64,000 bases of DNA, from the NCBI GenBank assembly GCA_965223485.1, contig OZ244993.1:2976001-3040000 (forward strand). Direction: 5' to 3'. The notes under the pieces were generated by a model. The model saw only the letters and a list, made by a program, of their open reading frames with translations. It had not been told where the DNA came from and ran no database searches. Position numbers and translations under genes: made by a program. How positions within the stretch are numbered: the first letter of the stretch is position 1; every line of letters begins with the position of its first letter. The DNA is from VXPQ01 sp965223485. GTDB taxonomy: Bacteria; Bacteroidota; Rhodothermia; Rhodothermales; VXPQ01. Positions 54,169 to 63,474 of this stretch are shown here, piece after piece.

Positions 54169-56763
54169 TTACTTCTTTGCCGCCGGCTTTTTGCGCGATC
54201 CCCCCCGCGCGCCTTTTTTGGCGCCAGCCTTCGCAGCCAACAGTTCGAGCGCCTTTTCCAATGTAATTTCTTCCGGAGACAGGTCTTTCGGAAGCGAGGC
54301 ATTGGTTTTCCCGTGCTTCACATAGGGACCGTACCGGCCTTTCCGCACATCGACCGGATCGCCGCTCTCCGGATGATTGCCCAATACACGGAGCGGCCCC
54401 GCTGTCTTCCTGGGTTGCGCCAGAAGAGCAAGCGCACGATCCAGTCCGACAAGCAGTACATCGTCTGCTTCCGTGAGCGAAACGAAGGTGCGTTCATGCT
54501 GCACATAAGGGCCGTAGCGACCGATATTTGCGAGAACCGGTTTGCCCGTTTCGGGATGCTTTCCCAGTGCGCGCGGCAACTCCAGAAGAGCAAGCGCCAT
54601 GTCCGTATCTACGGCGTCCATGGGCGTACCCTTAGGCAACGAAACGCGCTTGGGCTTGCCTTTCGTGTTCTCTGCCCGGCCCAATTGTACGTAGGGGCCA
54701 TAGGGACCATTGCGAACCAGTACATCCAGCCCGTCGCCCGGATGCGTGCAGACCGTGCGCTCGTCATTCCCCTCGGAGGACGTTTTAAGGAGCGCCTGTA
54801 AATCTTCTGCCGAAATGTCGCCGGGCGGTAGTTCTTTCGGAATGGAGGCCCGGACGGAGGCGCCGTCCAGTTCCCCTTCTACATACGGGCCATACTTTCC
54901 TACACGCACGACCATCCCATCCCATTTCGGCGAATCGATCGTCGATATCTTTCGAGGATCAATGCTTTCCTGTCCGGCCTGCACCTGCTGCACGAGTCCT
55001 CCGTCGCCGAGATAGAAATTTTCCAGCCAACCCGCCGATGCACGATCTCCTGTCGCAATGTCATCCAGAATCTGTTCCATGTCCGCAGTAAACCGCACAT
55101 CAACCAGTTGTTCAAACTGGTCTTCGAGTAACTGGACTGCTGCAAACGCTATAAACGTGGGCGCCAGTTGAGACCCGGTGTGGCGTACATAGTCGCGGCG
55201 GACGATCGTTTCGATAATCGAAGCATAGGTACTGGGCCGCCCGATGCCCTCTTTCTCAAGCATGCGGACCAGCATGGCCTCCGTGTAGCGGGCAGGGGGC
55301 TTCGTCTCGTGCGCCACGGTTTCCACCTTGCGGCAATCCGGCTCGTTGCCTTCGGCCATCTGCGGCAATGGATTGTCACGGTCCTCCAGCGCGGCTTCCG
55401 GATCGTCGGACCCTTCCACATAGGCCCGGTAGAATCCGGGAAATTCGACCCGCTTTCCCGATGCGCGGAACCGGGCCGCTTCTTTCCCTTCACCGGCTTC
55501 GATGCGGGCAGTCACCCTGCGCACCCGCGCATCGGCCATCTGACCAGCCACCGTACGTTTCCAGATAAGATCGTACAACGCGCCTTCGGCGCCGGATAAA
55601 CCCAGTTCGTCCTTCGTTTTCATGGCGCTGCCGGCAGGTCGAATCGCCTCGTGCGCCTCCTGGGCATTCGCAACCTTACCCTTGTAGCGTCTGGGTTTCG
55701 GACTCAGGTATTCTTTGCCGTACCGCTTTTCGACCGCCTTCCGGCTTCCGCGTATGGCCTCGTCCGAAAGCTGGGTCGAGTCGGTCCGCATATAGGTAAT
55801 CAAGCCCTGCTCGTAGAGGCGCTGCGCTATTTGCATGGTCCGCCGCGCGGAAAGGCCCAATTTGCGGCTCCCTTCCTGTTGCAGGGTAGATGTGATAAAA
55901 GGCGGATAAGGAGATTGGGAAGATAGTCGATCCTCTACCTGGACAACGCGCCACGTCCGGTTCGGCAGCGCGGCAGCCAGTGCCCCGGCCTGCTCTTTTC
56001 CCAGCAGAAGCAGATCCTTGCCCGGGGTGAGACCTTCCCTGAGTCGTCCGGTATGGTCGTCGAAATCCTTGCCAACGGCGAGCCGCACCCCCCCGTAATG
56101 CGTCATCTCCGCCGTGAACGTCTCCCCGCGTACCGCGAGAAGGGCCTTCAGATCGAGCCAGGCCGCCGGCACAAAAACCATCCGCTCTTTCTCCCGATTT
56201 ACGAGCAATCGGGTGGCCACACTCTGAACGCGCCCCGCTGACAGGCCCCGGGCAATTTTTCGCCAAAGCAACGGGGAAATGCTGTACCCTACGAGACGGT
56301 CGAGAATACGGCGCGTCTCTTGCGCATCCACAAGGCTCCGGTCAATACTTCTCGTTTCCTGCAGCGCGCGCTGTATGGCCTCCCGCGTGATTTCGTGAAA
56401 CACCATGCGCCGCACCGGAATTCTGGGCGCCAGCACCTCGACGAGATGCCATCCTATCGATTCGCCTTCGCGGTCTTCGTCCGTGGCGATATACAGTTCA
56501 TCAGCCGACTTGAGCGCCGTGCGCAGCCGCTGTACGACCTTCCTTTTCTCGGGCGAAATAACATAAACGGGGGAGAACCCGTTGGCCACATCCACGCCGT
56601 AGTGTTTCCATAATTGCTCCCGGCGGACCTTTGGTATTTCAGAGGCGGACTGGGGCAAATCACGTATGTGTCCCATGCTCGCCTCCACCTGGCAATCTGC
56701 GGGCAGAAAATTCCGGATTGTCCGGGCCTTGGTGGGAGATTCGACGACAACCAGTCGCTTCAT
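54169..56763 (-). CDS. topA: DNA topoisomerase I (type IA)
   Basis: TopA relaxes negative supercoils through a transient 5'-phosphotyrosine break. The TOPRIM start is VVESPTKARTIRNFL, with the acidic DxDxE triad in ATDEDREGESIGWHL. The catalytic Tyr324 lies in GLITYMRTDSTQLS. GIGRPSTYASIIETIVRRDYV is the conserved DNA-gate segment. The C-terminal ~260 residues lack tetracysteine zinc fingers. Instead they carry four YGPYV-type repeats (KYGPYVEGELDGASV; NGPYGPYVQLG; RYGPYVQHERTFVSL; RYGPYVKHGKTNASL) and a Lys/Ala/Gly-rich DNA-binding tail. The 864 residues match zinc-less TopA of this group. It diverges from ppdK with 267 bases between. Confidence 0.96.
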   Translation of the reverse strand: MKRLVVVESPTKARTIRNFLPADCQVEASMGHIRDLPQSASEIPKVRREQLWKHYGVDVANGFSPVYVISPEKRKVVQRLRTALKSADELYIATDEDREGESIGWHLVEVLAPRIPVRRMVFHEITREAIQRALQETRSIDRSLVDAQETRRILDRLVGYSISPLLWRKIARGLSAGRVQSVATRLLVNREKERMVFVPAAWLDLKALLAVRGETFTAEMTHYGGVRLAVGKDFDDHTGRLREGLTPGKDLLLLGKEQAGALAAALPNRTWRVVQVEDRLSSQSPYPPFITSTLQQEGSRKLGLSARRTMQIAQRLYEQGLITYMRTDSTQLSDEAIRGSRKAVEKRYGKEYLSPKPRRYKGKVANAQEAHEAIRPAGSAMKTKDELGLSGAEGALYDLIWKRTVAGQMADARVRRVTARIEAGEGKEAARFRASGKRVEFPGFYRAYVEGSDDPEAALEDRDNPLPQMAEGNEPDCRKVETVAHETKPPARYTEAMLVRMLEKEGIGRPSTYASIIETIVRRDYVRHTGSQLAPTFIAFAAVQLLEDQFEQLVDVRFTADMEQILDDIATGDRASAGWLENFYLGDGGLVQQVQAGQESIDPRKISTIDSPKWDGMVVRVGKYGPYVEGELDGASVRASIPKELPPGDISAEDLQALLKTSSEGNDERTVCTHPGDGLDVLVRNGPYGPYVQLGRAENTKGKPKRVSLPKGTPMDAVDTDMALALLELPRALGKHPETGKPVLANIGRYGPYVQHERTFVSLTEADDVLLVGLDRALALLAQPRKTAGPLRVLGNHPESGDPVDVRKGRYGPYVKHGKTNASLPKDLSPEEITLEKALELLAAKAGAKKGARGGSRKKPAAKK

Positions 56764-57030
56764 TCGTAGAGAACGTTATGCGTGCGTGAACTTCTATGGG
56801 ATGCGCGCCCCTCTCACGCTATCCCCTCTGCATCGTTCCCGGATGCAGTAAACGAACAAACGGACGGGGGCGTCGCGGTTCGACTGTTTTCAAGATGTTT
56901 CGTAGTTTGTGAGGATAGGCCTTTTTTTCGACATGGCGTCAGGGATATTCCTGCGGCGCCCGCACACAAACACGGGACGAGCCTTCGATACACCGCCCGG
57001 AACGCTTGATTTGCAACCAGCCCTCTGCAC
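56764..57030. other. Divergent topA/ppdK intergenic region
   Basis: 267 bases between the two starts. No RNA gene, strong promoter consensus or repeat stands out; both promoters should lie here. A short run of T (56923-56930) is the only AT-rich spot. Confidence 0.4.
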
Positions 57031-59931
57031 ATGAAAACGCACGAACAAACCGATACGGCGCAAGCAATCAAATATGTATACAGTTTCGGGGGAGGCCGTG
57101 CGGAAGGCGACCGAAGCATGAAAGCCCTGCTGGGAGGCAAGGGGGCCAATCTGGCTGAGATGAGCGCCATTGGCTTACCTGTACCACCGGGGTGCACCAT
57201 CTCCACCGAGGCCTGCCATTATTATTCCTCGGGGGGACATACCTGGCCTGCCGGACTGGAAGAACAAATCGAAGAAGCCATTGGCCGCCTCGAGGCCGAC
57301 ATGCAGGCCGGGCTGGGCGATCCGGATAATCCGCTGCTTGTTTCGGTGCGCAGCGGCGCCGCGGTTTCCATGCCGGGCATGATGGATACCGTGCTGAATC
57401 TGGGCATGAACGACGAGGTCGCGGAAGGACTGGCCCGCCGCACCGGCAACGTGCGCTTCGCCTATGACGCCTACCGCCGGTTCATCGACATGTTTGGCAA
57501 TGTCGTGGTGGGCGTCCCTCACGAACATTTTGAGGAAGCTATCGAAGCGCTCAAGAAAGAGCGGGGCGTAGAGAACGATGTGGACCTCGCGGGCGACGAC
57601 CTTAAGGTGCTGGTGGAACGCTACAAGGCGATCTACCGGCAGAACACAAGCCACATGTTCCCCGAGGACCCGCGAGAACAGCTTCGCTTTGCCATCAACG
57701 CCGTTTTTTCTTCCTGGGATGCGGACCGGGCCGTCAAATACCGGCGCATCAACAAGATATCGGGGTTGCTGGGTACAGCCGTAAACGTGCAGGCCATGGT
57801 CTACGGCAACATGGGCCAGGATAGCGGAACGGGCGTTTGCTTTACGCGCAACCCCTCCACCGGAGAGCACGCCCTGTACGGCGAATTCCTGGTGAATGCG
57901 CAGGGAGAGGATGTCGTAGCCGGTATCCGCACGCCCGAAGACATTAGCCGGATGGCGGATCATTTCCCCGACGCCTACAAGGAATTACTCGAGGTCACCG
58001 ACGGTCTCGAAAAGCATTACCGCAACATGCAGGATATCGAGTTCACGGTGCAGGATAACCGGCTCTTTATCCTGCAAACGCGCAACGGGAAACGCACCGG
58101 CACGGCTGCGGTGGCCATTGCGGTGGATATGGTGCAGAAAGGACTCGTGGACAAGAAAACGGCCGTGCGGGATCTCGTGGAGCCGAATCACCTCAACCAG
58201 GTGCTGCATCCGCAATTCAAGGACATGGATGCGTACAAGAGCGACGTGATCGGACAGGGCCTGCCGGCATCGCCTGGCGCGGCTGTCGGACAAGTCGTTT
58301 TTTTCGCCGACGAGGCCGAAGCGTGGAAAGCGGACGGCAAACGGGTCATTCTCGTGCGTATCGAAACGAGCCCGGAAGATGTAGGAGGCATGGACGCCGC
58401 CGAGGGCATCCTGACGTCGCGGGGCGGCATGACCTCGCACGCCGCCGTCGTGGCCCGGGGATGGGGCAAGCCCTGTGTAGCGGGCTGCAACGAAATCGTG
58501 ATAAACTACCGCGAGAAATCGTTCACGAACGGCAAAGTCACCTTCCGGGAAGGTGACTGGCTCTCCATCAACGGCGCCACCGGCGAAGTGATTTCCGGGA
58601 AGCAGCCGCTTGTCGAACCGAAGATGGGCGGCGCCTTCGGCCGGTTCATGGAATGGGCCGACGAATTCCGCACCATGAAAGTGCGCACGAACGCCGACGC
58701 CCCGGCGGACGCCGCCAAAGCGATCGAGTTTGGCGCCGAGGGGATCGGCCTTTGCCGCACCGAACACATGTTCTTCGAAGGCGGGCGCATTCAGGCCGTC
58801 CGGGAAATGATCCTGGCGGAATCCGAAGAGGACCGGCGCAAGGCCCTGGCCAAACTACTCCCGTACCAGAAGGAAGATTTCCTGGGCATCTTCCGGGCCA
58901 TGGCCGGCAAGCCGGTGACGGTGCGCCTGCTGGACCCGCCACTGCACGAATTTCTGCCGCACGACGAAACCGGGCAGAAGGACATGGCGAATACTCTCGG
59001 CATCAGTCTCGAGGACGTGAAGGCGAAGGTGGCGTTTCTGCACGAGTTCAATCCGATGCTGGGACACCGGGGTTGCCGTCTGGGCATTACCTACCCGGAA
59101 ATCACAGAGATGCAGACCCGCGCCATTCTCGAGGCGGCTGTCGAACTCTCGGAAGAAGGCGTCGAAGTGCTTCCCGAAATCATGGTGCCTCTCATCGGCA
59201 CGCTTGAAGAATTTGCGAACCAGAAGGCCGTGATCGACCGGGCAGCGGCGGACGTCTTCGCCGCAAAGGGCGCCTCCGTCGACTACATGGTGGGGACCAT
59301 GATCGAGGTGCCGCGCGCCGCGCTGGTCGCCGACGAGATCGCCCGGGAAGCGGACTTCTTCTCCTTCGGAACGAACGACCTGACCCAGATGGGTTTCGGG
59401 TACAGCCGGGACGACGCCGGGAAATTCCTGCCTTATTATGTGGATTACAAGATCCTCTCGGACGATCCATTCCAGTCGCTGGATCAGAAGGGTATCGGGC
59501 AGCTCGTGCAGATCGGCGCCGAACGCGGGCGTGCGACGCGCAGCGATCTCAAGATCGGCATCTGCGGCGAACACGGCGGAGAACCTTCCTCGATCGAATT
59601 CTGCTACCGGATTGGCCTCGACTACGTCTCCTGCTCGCCCTTCCGTGTGCCCATCGCCCGCCTTGCGGCGGCGCAGGCAGCGCTGAACGACAAAGAGAAG
59701 CGCGTTCGCGAATTGCTTATGCAATCCGTATACGACGAATTGGATCTGTCCGTGCGTGCATGGAATTGTCTGAGAAGCATCAATGTCGAAAGTATTGGCG
59801 ACCTGGTCAGGCTAAAAGAATGGGAACTATTGAAATTGCGGAACTTCGGGCGCAAATCGTTGCAGGAACTGGTTCATATGCTTAATGAAAAGGGCCTGCA
59901 TTTCGGAATGGGCGATGAGAAAAAGGCATAG
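57031..59931 (+). CDS. ppdK: Pyruvate phosphate dikinase fused to an RNA polymerase alpha-CTD-like domain
   Basis: Residues 1-885 are a full PPDK, interconverting pyruvate/ATP/Pi with PEP/AMP/PPi. They comprise an ATP-grasp part (GGKGANLAEMSAIGLPVPPG; TRNPSTGEHALYGEF), the swivelling phosphohistidine domain with His470 in GGMTSHAAVVARGWGKPC, and the PEP/pyruvate barrel (GIGLCRTEHMF; FSFGTNDLTQM; GICGEHGGEP). It ends YVSCSPFRVPIARLAAAQAAL, where PPDKs normally stop. A 14-residue linker then leads to residues 900-966, which read as RpoA alpha-CTD: ELDLSVRAWNCLRSINVESI and RNFGRKSLQELVHMLNEKGL. Arg909, Asn912, Cys913, Gly940, Lys942 and Ser943 match the residues used by alpha-CTD to grip the DNA minor groove. 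It is one continuous frame. The second function is inference. Confidence 0.93.
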   Translation: MKTHEQTDTAQAIKYVYSFGGGRAEGDRSMKALLGGKGANLAEMSAIGLPVPPGCTISTEACHYYSSGGHTWPAGLEEQIEEAIGRLEADMQAGLGDPDNPLLVSVRSGAAVSMPGMMDTVLNLGMNDEVAEGLARRTGNVRFAYDAYRRFIDMFGNVVVGVPHEHFEEAIEALKKERGVENDVDLAGDDLKVLVERYKAIYRQNTSHMFPEDPREQLRFAINAVFSSWDADRAVKYRRINKISGLLGTAVNVQAMVYGNMGQDSGTGVCFTRNPSTGEHALYGEFLVNAQGEDVVAGIRTPEDISRMADHFPDAYKELLEVTDGLEKHYRNMQDIEFTVQDNRLFILQTRNGKRTGTAAVAIAVDMVQKGLVDKKTAVRDLVEPNHLNQVLHPQFKDMDAYKSDVIGQGLPASPGAAVGQVVFFADEAEAWKADGKRVILVRIETSPEDVGGMDAAEGILTSRGGMTSHAAVVARGWGKPCVAGCNEIVINYREKSFTNGKVTFREGDWLSINGATGEVISGKQPLVEPKMGGAFGRFMEWADEFRTMKVRTNADAPADAAKAIEFGAEGIGLCRTEHMFFEGGRIQAVREMILAESEEDRRKALAKLLPYQKEDFLGIFRAMAGKPVTVRLLDPPLHEFLPHDETGQKDMANTLGISLEDVKAKVAFLHEFNPMLGHRGCRLGITYPEITEMQTRAILEAAVELSEEGVEVLPEIMVPLIGTLEEFANQKAVIDRAAADVFAAKGASVDYMVGTMIEVPRAALVADEIAREADFFSFGTNDLTQMGFGYSRDDAGKFLPYYVDYKILSDDPFQSLDQKGIGQLVQIGAERGRATRSDLKIGICGEHGGEPSSIEFCYRIGLDYVSCSPFRVPIARLAAAQAALNDKEKRVRELLMQSVYDELDLSVRAWNCLRSINVESIGDLVRLKEWELLKLRNFGRKSLQELVHMLNEKGLHFGMGDEKKA

Positions 59932-59939
59932 TCGGACCG

Positions 59940-61151
59940 CTACGCCTCGTTTCCCCGGGGTACGAAAGCCTGGATGCCGGTCAACTCCCGGCCCAGAATG
60001 AGGCCGTGGATGTCGTACGTGCCTTCGTAGGTATTGACGCTCTCGAGGTTCACCATGTGGTGAATCACGCGGTATTCTCCCGAAATTCCATTGCCTCCCA
60101 GCATGTCGCGCGCCGTCCGGGCGATCTCGAGGGCTTTGCCGCAATTGTTGCGCTTGGCCAGCGAAATCATAGGCGGCGCCAGTCGCCCCTCGTCCTTGAG
60201 CGCCCCCATCCGCCAGGCCAGCAATTGCATCTGGGTGATTTCCGTCAGCATGTGCGCCAACTTCGTCTGGATGAGCTGCATGGAAGCAAGGGAATGGCCG
60301 AATTGCCGCCGCTCGCTCACATAGCGGCGGGCGCGCCGGAAGCAATCTTCGGCAGCACCCAGCGCTCCGAACACGATGCCGAACCGGGCGCTGTTCAGAC
60401 ATTCGAACGGCCCGCGCAGCCCCTCGATGTCCGGGAACGCGTTCTCGTCGGGGACAAACACGTCTTCCATAACAATTTCTCCTGTTACGGAGGCGCGCAG
60501 CGACATCTTGTGGTGCGTTTTCGGCGTGGAAAACCCCTCCATGCCGCGTTCGAGGAGAAATCCCCGGATACGTCCCTTCTCCCCCTTGTTTTCGCGGGCT
60601 TTCGCCCATACCACCGCGAGGTCCGCAATGGGCGAATTCGTGATCCATGTCTTGGCTCCATTGAGGATCCAGCCCCCGCTCGTCCTGAGCGCTGAAGCCT
60701 CCATCGAGCCGGGATCCGACCCATGATCCGGTTCGGTCAATCCGAAACAGCCGACGTACTCGCCGGCAGCCAGCAGCGGCAGAAGTCGTTGCCGCTGCTC
60801 CTCCGTGCCGAAAAGCCAGATGGGGTGCATGACGAGCGAACTCTGCACCGACGCGAACGACCGGTAGGCCGAATCCACCCGTTCGAGTTCGCGCGCAATG
60901 AGGCCGTACGCCATATGGCTCGCGCCCGCGCCGCCGTATTCCTCCGGGATGGCAGCGCCGAGGAGGCCGAGTTCCCCCATCTCACGGGCAATCTCCTCAG
61001 GGAACACTTCGTCCTGATTGCCTTCGAGGGCGCGAGGCTCCAACCGCGACTGCGCATAATCCCGGGCCGATTCCATGATCAGGCGGTCTTCCTCCGCCAG
61101 CAGGGACTCGAGGAGATACGCGTCGTCGGGGTTCAGGTGCGGGGGGGGCAT
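59940..61151 (-). CDS. gcdH: Glutaryl-CoA dehydrogenase-like acyl-CoA dehydrogenase
   Basis: This FAD enzyme probably oxidises and decarboxylates glutaryl-CoA to crotonyl-CoA in Lys/Trp or aromatic catabolism. The fold is seen in LGAAIPEEYGGAGASHMAYG, the flavin loop CFGLTEPDHGSDPGSM and WILNGAKTWITNSPIADLAVVWAK. The catalytic base Glu lies in TYEGTYDIHGLILGRELTGIQAF, which together with FGIVFGALGAAEDCF is close to GcdH. The 403 residues match. Other acyl-CoA dehydrogenases cannot be wholly excluded. It converges on ppdK with 8 bases between the stops. Confidence 0.88.
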   Translation of the reverse strand: MPPPHLNPDDAYLLESLLAEEDRLIMESARDYAQSRLEPRALEGNQDEVFPEEIAREMGELGLLGAAIPEEYGGAGASHMAYGLIARELERVDSAYRSFASVQSSLVMHPIWLFGTEEQRQRLLPLLAAGEYVGCFGLTEPDHGSDPGSMEASALRTSGGWILNGAKTWITNSPIADLAVVWAKARENKGEKGRIRGFLLERGMEGFSTPKTHHKMSLRASVTGEIVMEDVFVPDENAFPDIEGLRGPFECLNSARFGIVFGALGAAEDCFRRARRYVSERRQFGHSLASMQLIQTKLAHMLTEITQMQLLAWRMGALKDEGRLAPPMISLAKRNNCGKALEIARTARDMLGGNGISGEYRVIHHMVNLESVNTYEGTYDIHGLILGRELTGIQAFVPRGNEA

Positions 61152-61277
61152 GACGTGAAACCAGGTTGTAATGCGAGAGCCGGCGTGCCTCGTGCACGAT
61201 CCGGGGAAGAAGGGGTTCCGGGGATGGGTTTGGGAAACTCTGCGTTGATCTTAGCGGTTTCGGTGGATATCCGTCCT

Positions 61278-61607
61278 ATGAAAATGGTTGTGCGCAAAGG
61301 ATTGACAGCACTTGAAAAGGCCAAAAAGATGGTCGCCACAAACGATGACATCCTTGACGGCACGCCATGTTTCCGGGGGACGCGAATACCTGTGCACGAC
61401 ATCGCAGATATGGTTGCCAACGGAGATGCGATTCCTGACCTGCTGGAAGCATATCCGGCTTTGACAAAAGAGAAAATAGAGAGCGCCAGCATCTATGCCA
61501 CAGCTTATCCCCGACGAGGCCGTCCACGTGAAGTATCCGGCTGGGAAAAGAAAAAACTGCTTTCCTCCACTAAAATTAATTTGCATGAATTACCTGATAT
61601 TCCATGA
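61278..61607 (+). CDS. DUF433 antitoxin-like protein
   Basis: The 109-residue product matches DUF433 (VapB-type, winged-helix-like) proteins: DDILDGTPCFRGTRIPVHDIADMVANGDAIPDLLEAYPALTKEKIESASIYA. These usually pair with a DUF5615 PIN-like toxin, and here the ATGA overlap at 61604-61607 enters such a gene, but the partner is cut short. The N-terminal ~20 residues (KMVVRKGLTALEKAKKMVA) and Lys-rich tail are unusual. ATG 61278 is used; a longer frame upstream overlaps gcdH antisense and is not credible. Confidence 0.8.
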   Translation: MKMVVRKGLTALEKAKKMVATNDDILDGTPCFRGTRIPVHDIADMVANGDAIPDLLEAYPALTKEKIESASIYATAYPRRGRPREVSGWEKKKLLSSTKINLHELPDIP

Positions 61608-61684
61608 AATTTTTAATTGATGAGTGCTTAAGCGTACAACTTGCCGAAATCTGTCCAATCAACCCGAACCACCTCTCCCTATAG
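61604..61684 (+). pseudogene. Truncated DUF5615 PIN-like toxin
   Basis: Overlapping the DUF433 stop, the frame begins MKFLIDECLSVQLAE, the start of DUF5615 toxins, whose Asp6 and Glu7 are the first active-site acids. After 26 residues it hits TAG, where full proteins run to about 115. What follows is 11-bp repeats, not the rest of the gene. The toxin is therefore inactive. Confidence 0.75.
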
Positions 61685-61728
61685 CGCCCCTATAGCGCCC
61701 CTATAGCGCCCCCATAGCGCCCCTATAG
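61679..61728. repeat. Short tandem repeats, 11-bp unit CTATAGCGCCC
   Basis: Four consecutive units (61679-61689, 61690-61700, 61701-61711, and 61712-61722 with one T-to-C change) plus a partial fifth (CTATAG, 61723-61728). They begin inside the broken toxin gene and supply its premature stop. Confidence 0.85.
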
Positions 61729-61759
61729 TCTTTTCTCCATGTCGGTTCGGCATAAGCGA

Positions 61760-63160
61760 TTACCCTCCAGAGCGTTTCCAGCGCGCCGACAAACCGCGAC
61801 CTGCAGACACAACCAGCCCTTTGTCTCGCAATTCCTCAAGCATTCTTCGCACTTGCCGCTCGCTGATAACAGAACCCAAATGGGCGAGAATATCGCGCCG
61901 CGACAAGCCATTCTCTGCATGACCCAACAGGGCAAGAATCGCTTCTTTACGTTCGTCAGGCCGATTCCCTTTGTACTGTTCCGGCACGAATTGGCCGTGT
62001 CGGAAACGTACGGTCACGCAGTCGTTGACATCCTCGATTTCCGGGATCGGAAGACCCGCCGAGGTTACCCAATCCACCATCTTGAGCGTACCGGTCCCCC
62101 ACTCTTCAATGATTCCGCGACGGTGGAAAGTGCGGGCAATCAACGGATTCCAGGGGCGCGACTCGTGCGGAACAAACAAGTTCTCCGGCGTCAATCCGAA
62201 ATGCAGCGAGCCGGAAGAGGTTATTTCCAGACGATCGGCGTAGATCGCCACCCCTATCGATCCTCCGCCGATCGAATAGTCGCGATGGCACAGCGCGTTC
62301 GCCAGCGCTTCCCGCGTAGCCAGAGGCGGATAAAGCGGTTCGTCGATCCGCTCGAAGCGGTCCGGTTCAAACCGCCCGGCGACAGGAATGCTATCTCGCA
62401 GGAACCGCTCGGCGCTGGCGAGCAACGAGAAAGCATTTCCATTGAACTGGCGATTGTCCAGAAAGTCCATCTTGTCGATGCCCCGGAAACGGGCGACCCG
62501 GAGCAGGCATTGCGGCATATCGAACATCAGGCGCTCCGTGTTTCCGAAAAGCACTGCGGCCGCCCGCAAGAGCACGCCGTCGCGCAGAAGTCCAAGCCCA
62601 CGGAGCAGATCGCCCCGCTCACGGCTCAAAGGCTCCTCCAATTGTTCGAGCCGGACTGCTTCCGCGACGGTTCGCCGAATCTGGGCTGCATCGAGATCAT
62701 CGACCGACCATCCTTCGGCAGGCTGGGTTTCCCAGCGCTGTTCTGCATGCACTCGTTCCATAAGCATACGTTGGTATTCGTAGGGGGACATGGCTACGGT
62801 GGTGTTCCCTACCCGGCGATACCCCTTTCCTCGATACATATACGGCCGCGTCGGTCCCGCCGCCACTTCAACCACCAGCACTTCGCGGTCGCTATTCACG
62901 CGAACCCGTTCTATCCCAGGCAATGCCTGCGGTTCAATTCTTCGAAGTTCTTCGCTCAACTCTTCGATAGTTCGCCCGCTCACCTGTTGACCCGCCACCT
63001 TGCCTTCAGGAGTTACGCCGAACAACACATGCCCGCCGCAATGGTTGAGCATGGCGCATACGGTTCGAGTTGCCTCGCGGCGAGTCCCTGTCGTACGCTT
63101 GAATTCGAGGGTCTCGGATTCGCCGAAGGCGGCCAGTGTTGTGATTTGATCCAGGGTCAT
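61760..63160 (-). CDS. AlbA_2/HATPase_c_4 ATP-binding transcriptional regulator-like protein
   Basis: The 466-residue protein has an N-terminal AlbA_2 (Schlafen-like) domain (LAAFGESETLEFKRTTGTRREATRTVCAMLNH, then GGHVLFGVTPEGKVAGQQVS). A divergent GHKL-like domain follows (YPPLATREALANALCHRDYSIGGGSIGVAIYADRLEITSSGSL) and a C-terminal winged helix (ALLGHAENGLSRRDILAHLG ... LRDKGLVVSAGRG). Such genes are scattered in mobile or defence regions; function is uncertain. ATG 63160 has GAGGAGG 7 bases upstream. The long plus-strand frame over the same bases (61739-63280) is a shadow. Confidence 0.85.
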   Translation of the reverse strand: MTLDQITTLAAFGESETLEFKRTTGTRREATRTVCAMLNHCGGHVLFGVTPEGKVAGQQVSGRTIEELSEELRRIEPQALPGIERVRVNSDREVLVVEVAAGPTRPYMYRGKGYRRVGNTTVAMSPYEYQRMLMERVHAEQRWETQPAEGWSVDDLDAAQIRRTVAEAVRLEQLEEPLSRERGDLLRGLGLLRDGVLLRAAAVLFGNTERLMFDMPQCLLRVARFRGIDKMDFLDNRQFNGNAFSLLASAERFLRDSIPVAGRFEPDRFERIDEPLYPPLATREALANALCHRDYSIGGGSIGVAIYADRLEITSSGSLHFGLTPENLFVPHESRPWNPLIARTFHRRGIIEEWGTGTLKMVDWVTSAGLPIPEIEDVNDCVTVRFRHGQFVPEQYKGNRPDERKEAILALLGHAENGLSRRDILAHLGSVISERQVRRMLEELRDKGLVVSAGRGLSARWKRSGG

Positions 63161-63474
63161 GGTACATCCTCCTCTTCAGACTTGTCAGTGCTTGCGCAGC
63201 GCTCCCTCAGACCTAACTCGTGCTCAGCCGCTTGCCTCCTCTCAGGATTCAGAAAAACGATGTCCTCCCAAAAAGCATAAGCACCATGCAGCGCCGGGTT
63301 TCCGCAAGAGGTGCAAAAAAGTGAACAGCGGCGGATTCTATAATTCCGAGGTTGGTCGCAATAGCCCCTGTAGTCCAATGCGCAAAGAACAATCAAGCGA
63401 AATCGACGTGGGCTACTTGACACAATACCGAAATTAGTCATATGTTTAGTCAACTATACATCGGGGAGTCAGCA
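63161..63474. other. Divergent intergenic region before the Phd-VapC pair
   Basis: 314 bases hold the upstream regions of the AlbA_2 gene and of the antitoxin gene. A 98-codon minus-strand frame (63157-63453) ends with an ATGA overlap on the AlbA_2 start. Its composition and lack of recognisable family leave it unconvincing. No RNA gene seen. Confidence 0.4.

Noticed and set aside
61739..63280. 513-codon plus-strand frame over the AlbA_2 gene
   Set aside because: It is antisense to a protein with recognisable AlbA_2 and GHKL motifs and a strong ribosome site; its own product is low-complexity and matches nothing.
63157..63453. 98-codon minus-strand frame overlapping the AlbA_2 start by 4 bases
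   Set aside because: The overlap looks like coupling, but the product has no recognisable motif and a cysteine/arginine-rich composition typical of chance frames; left as intergenic.
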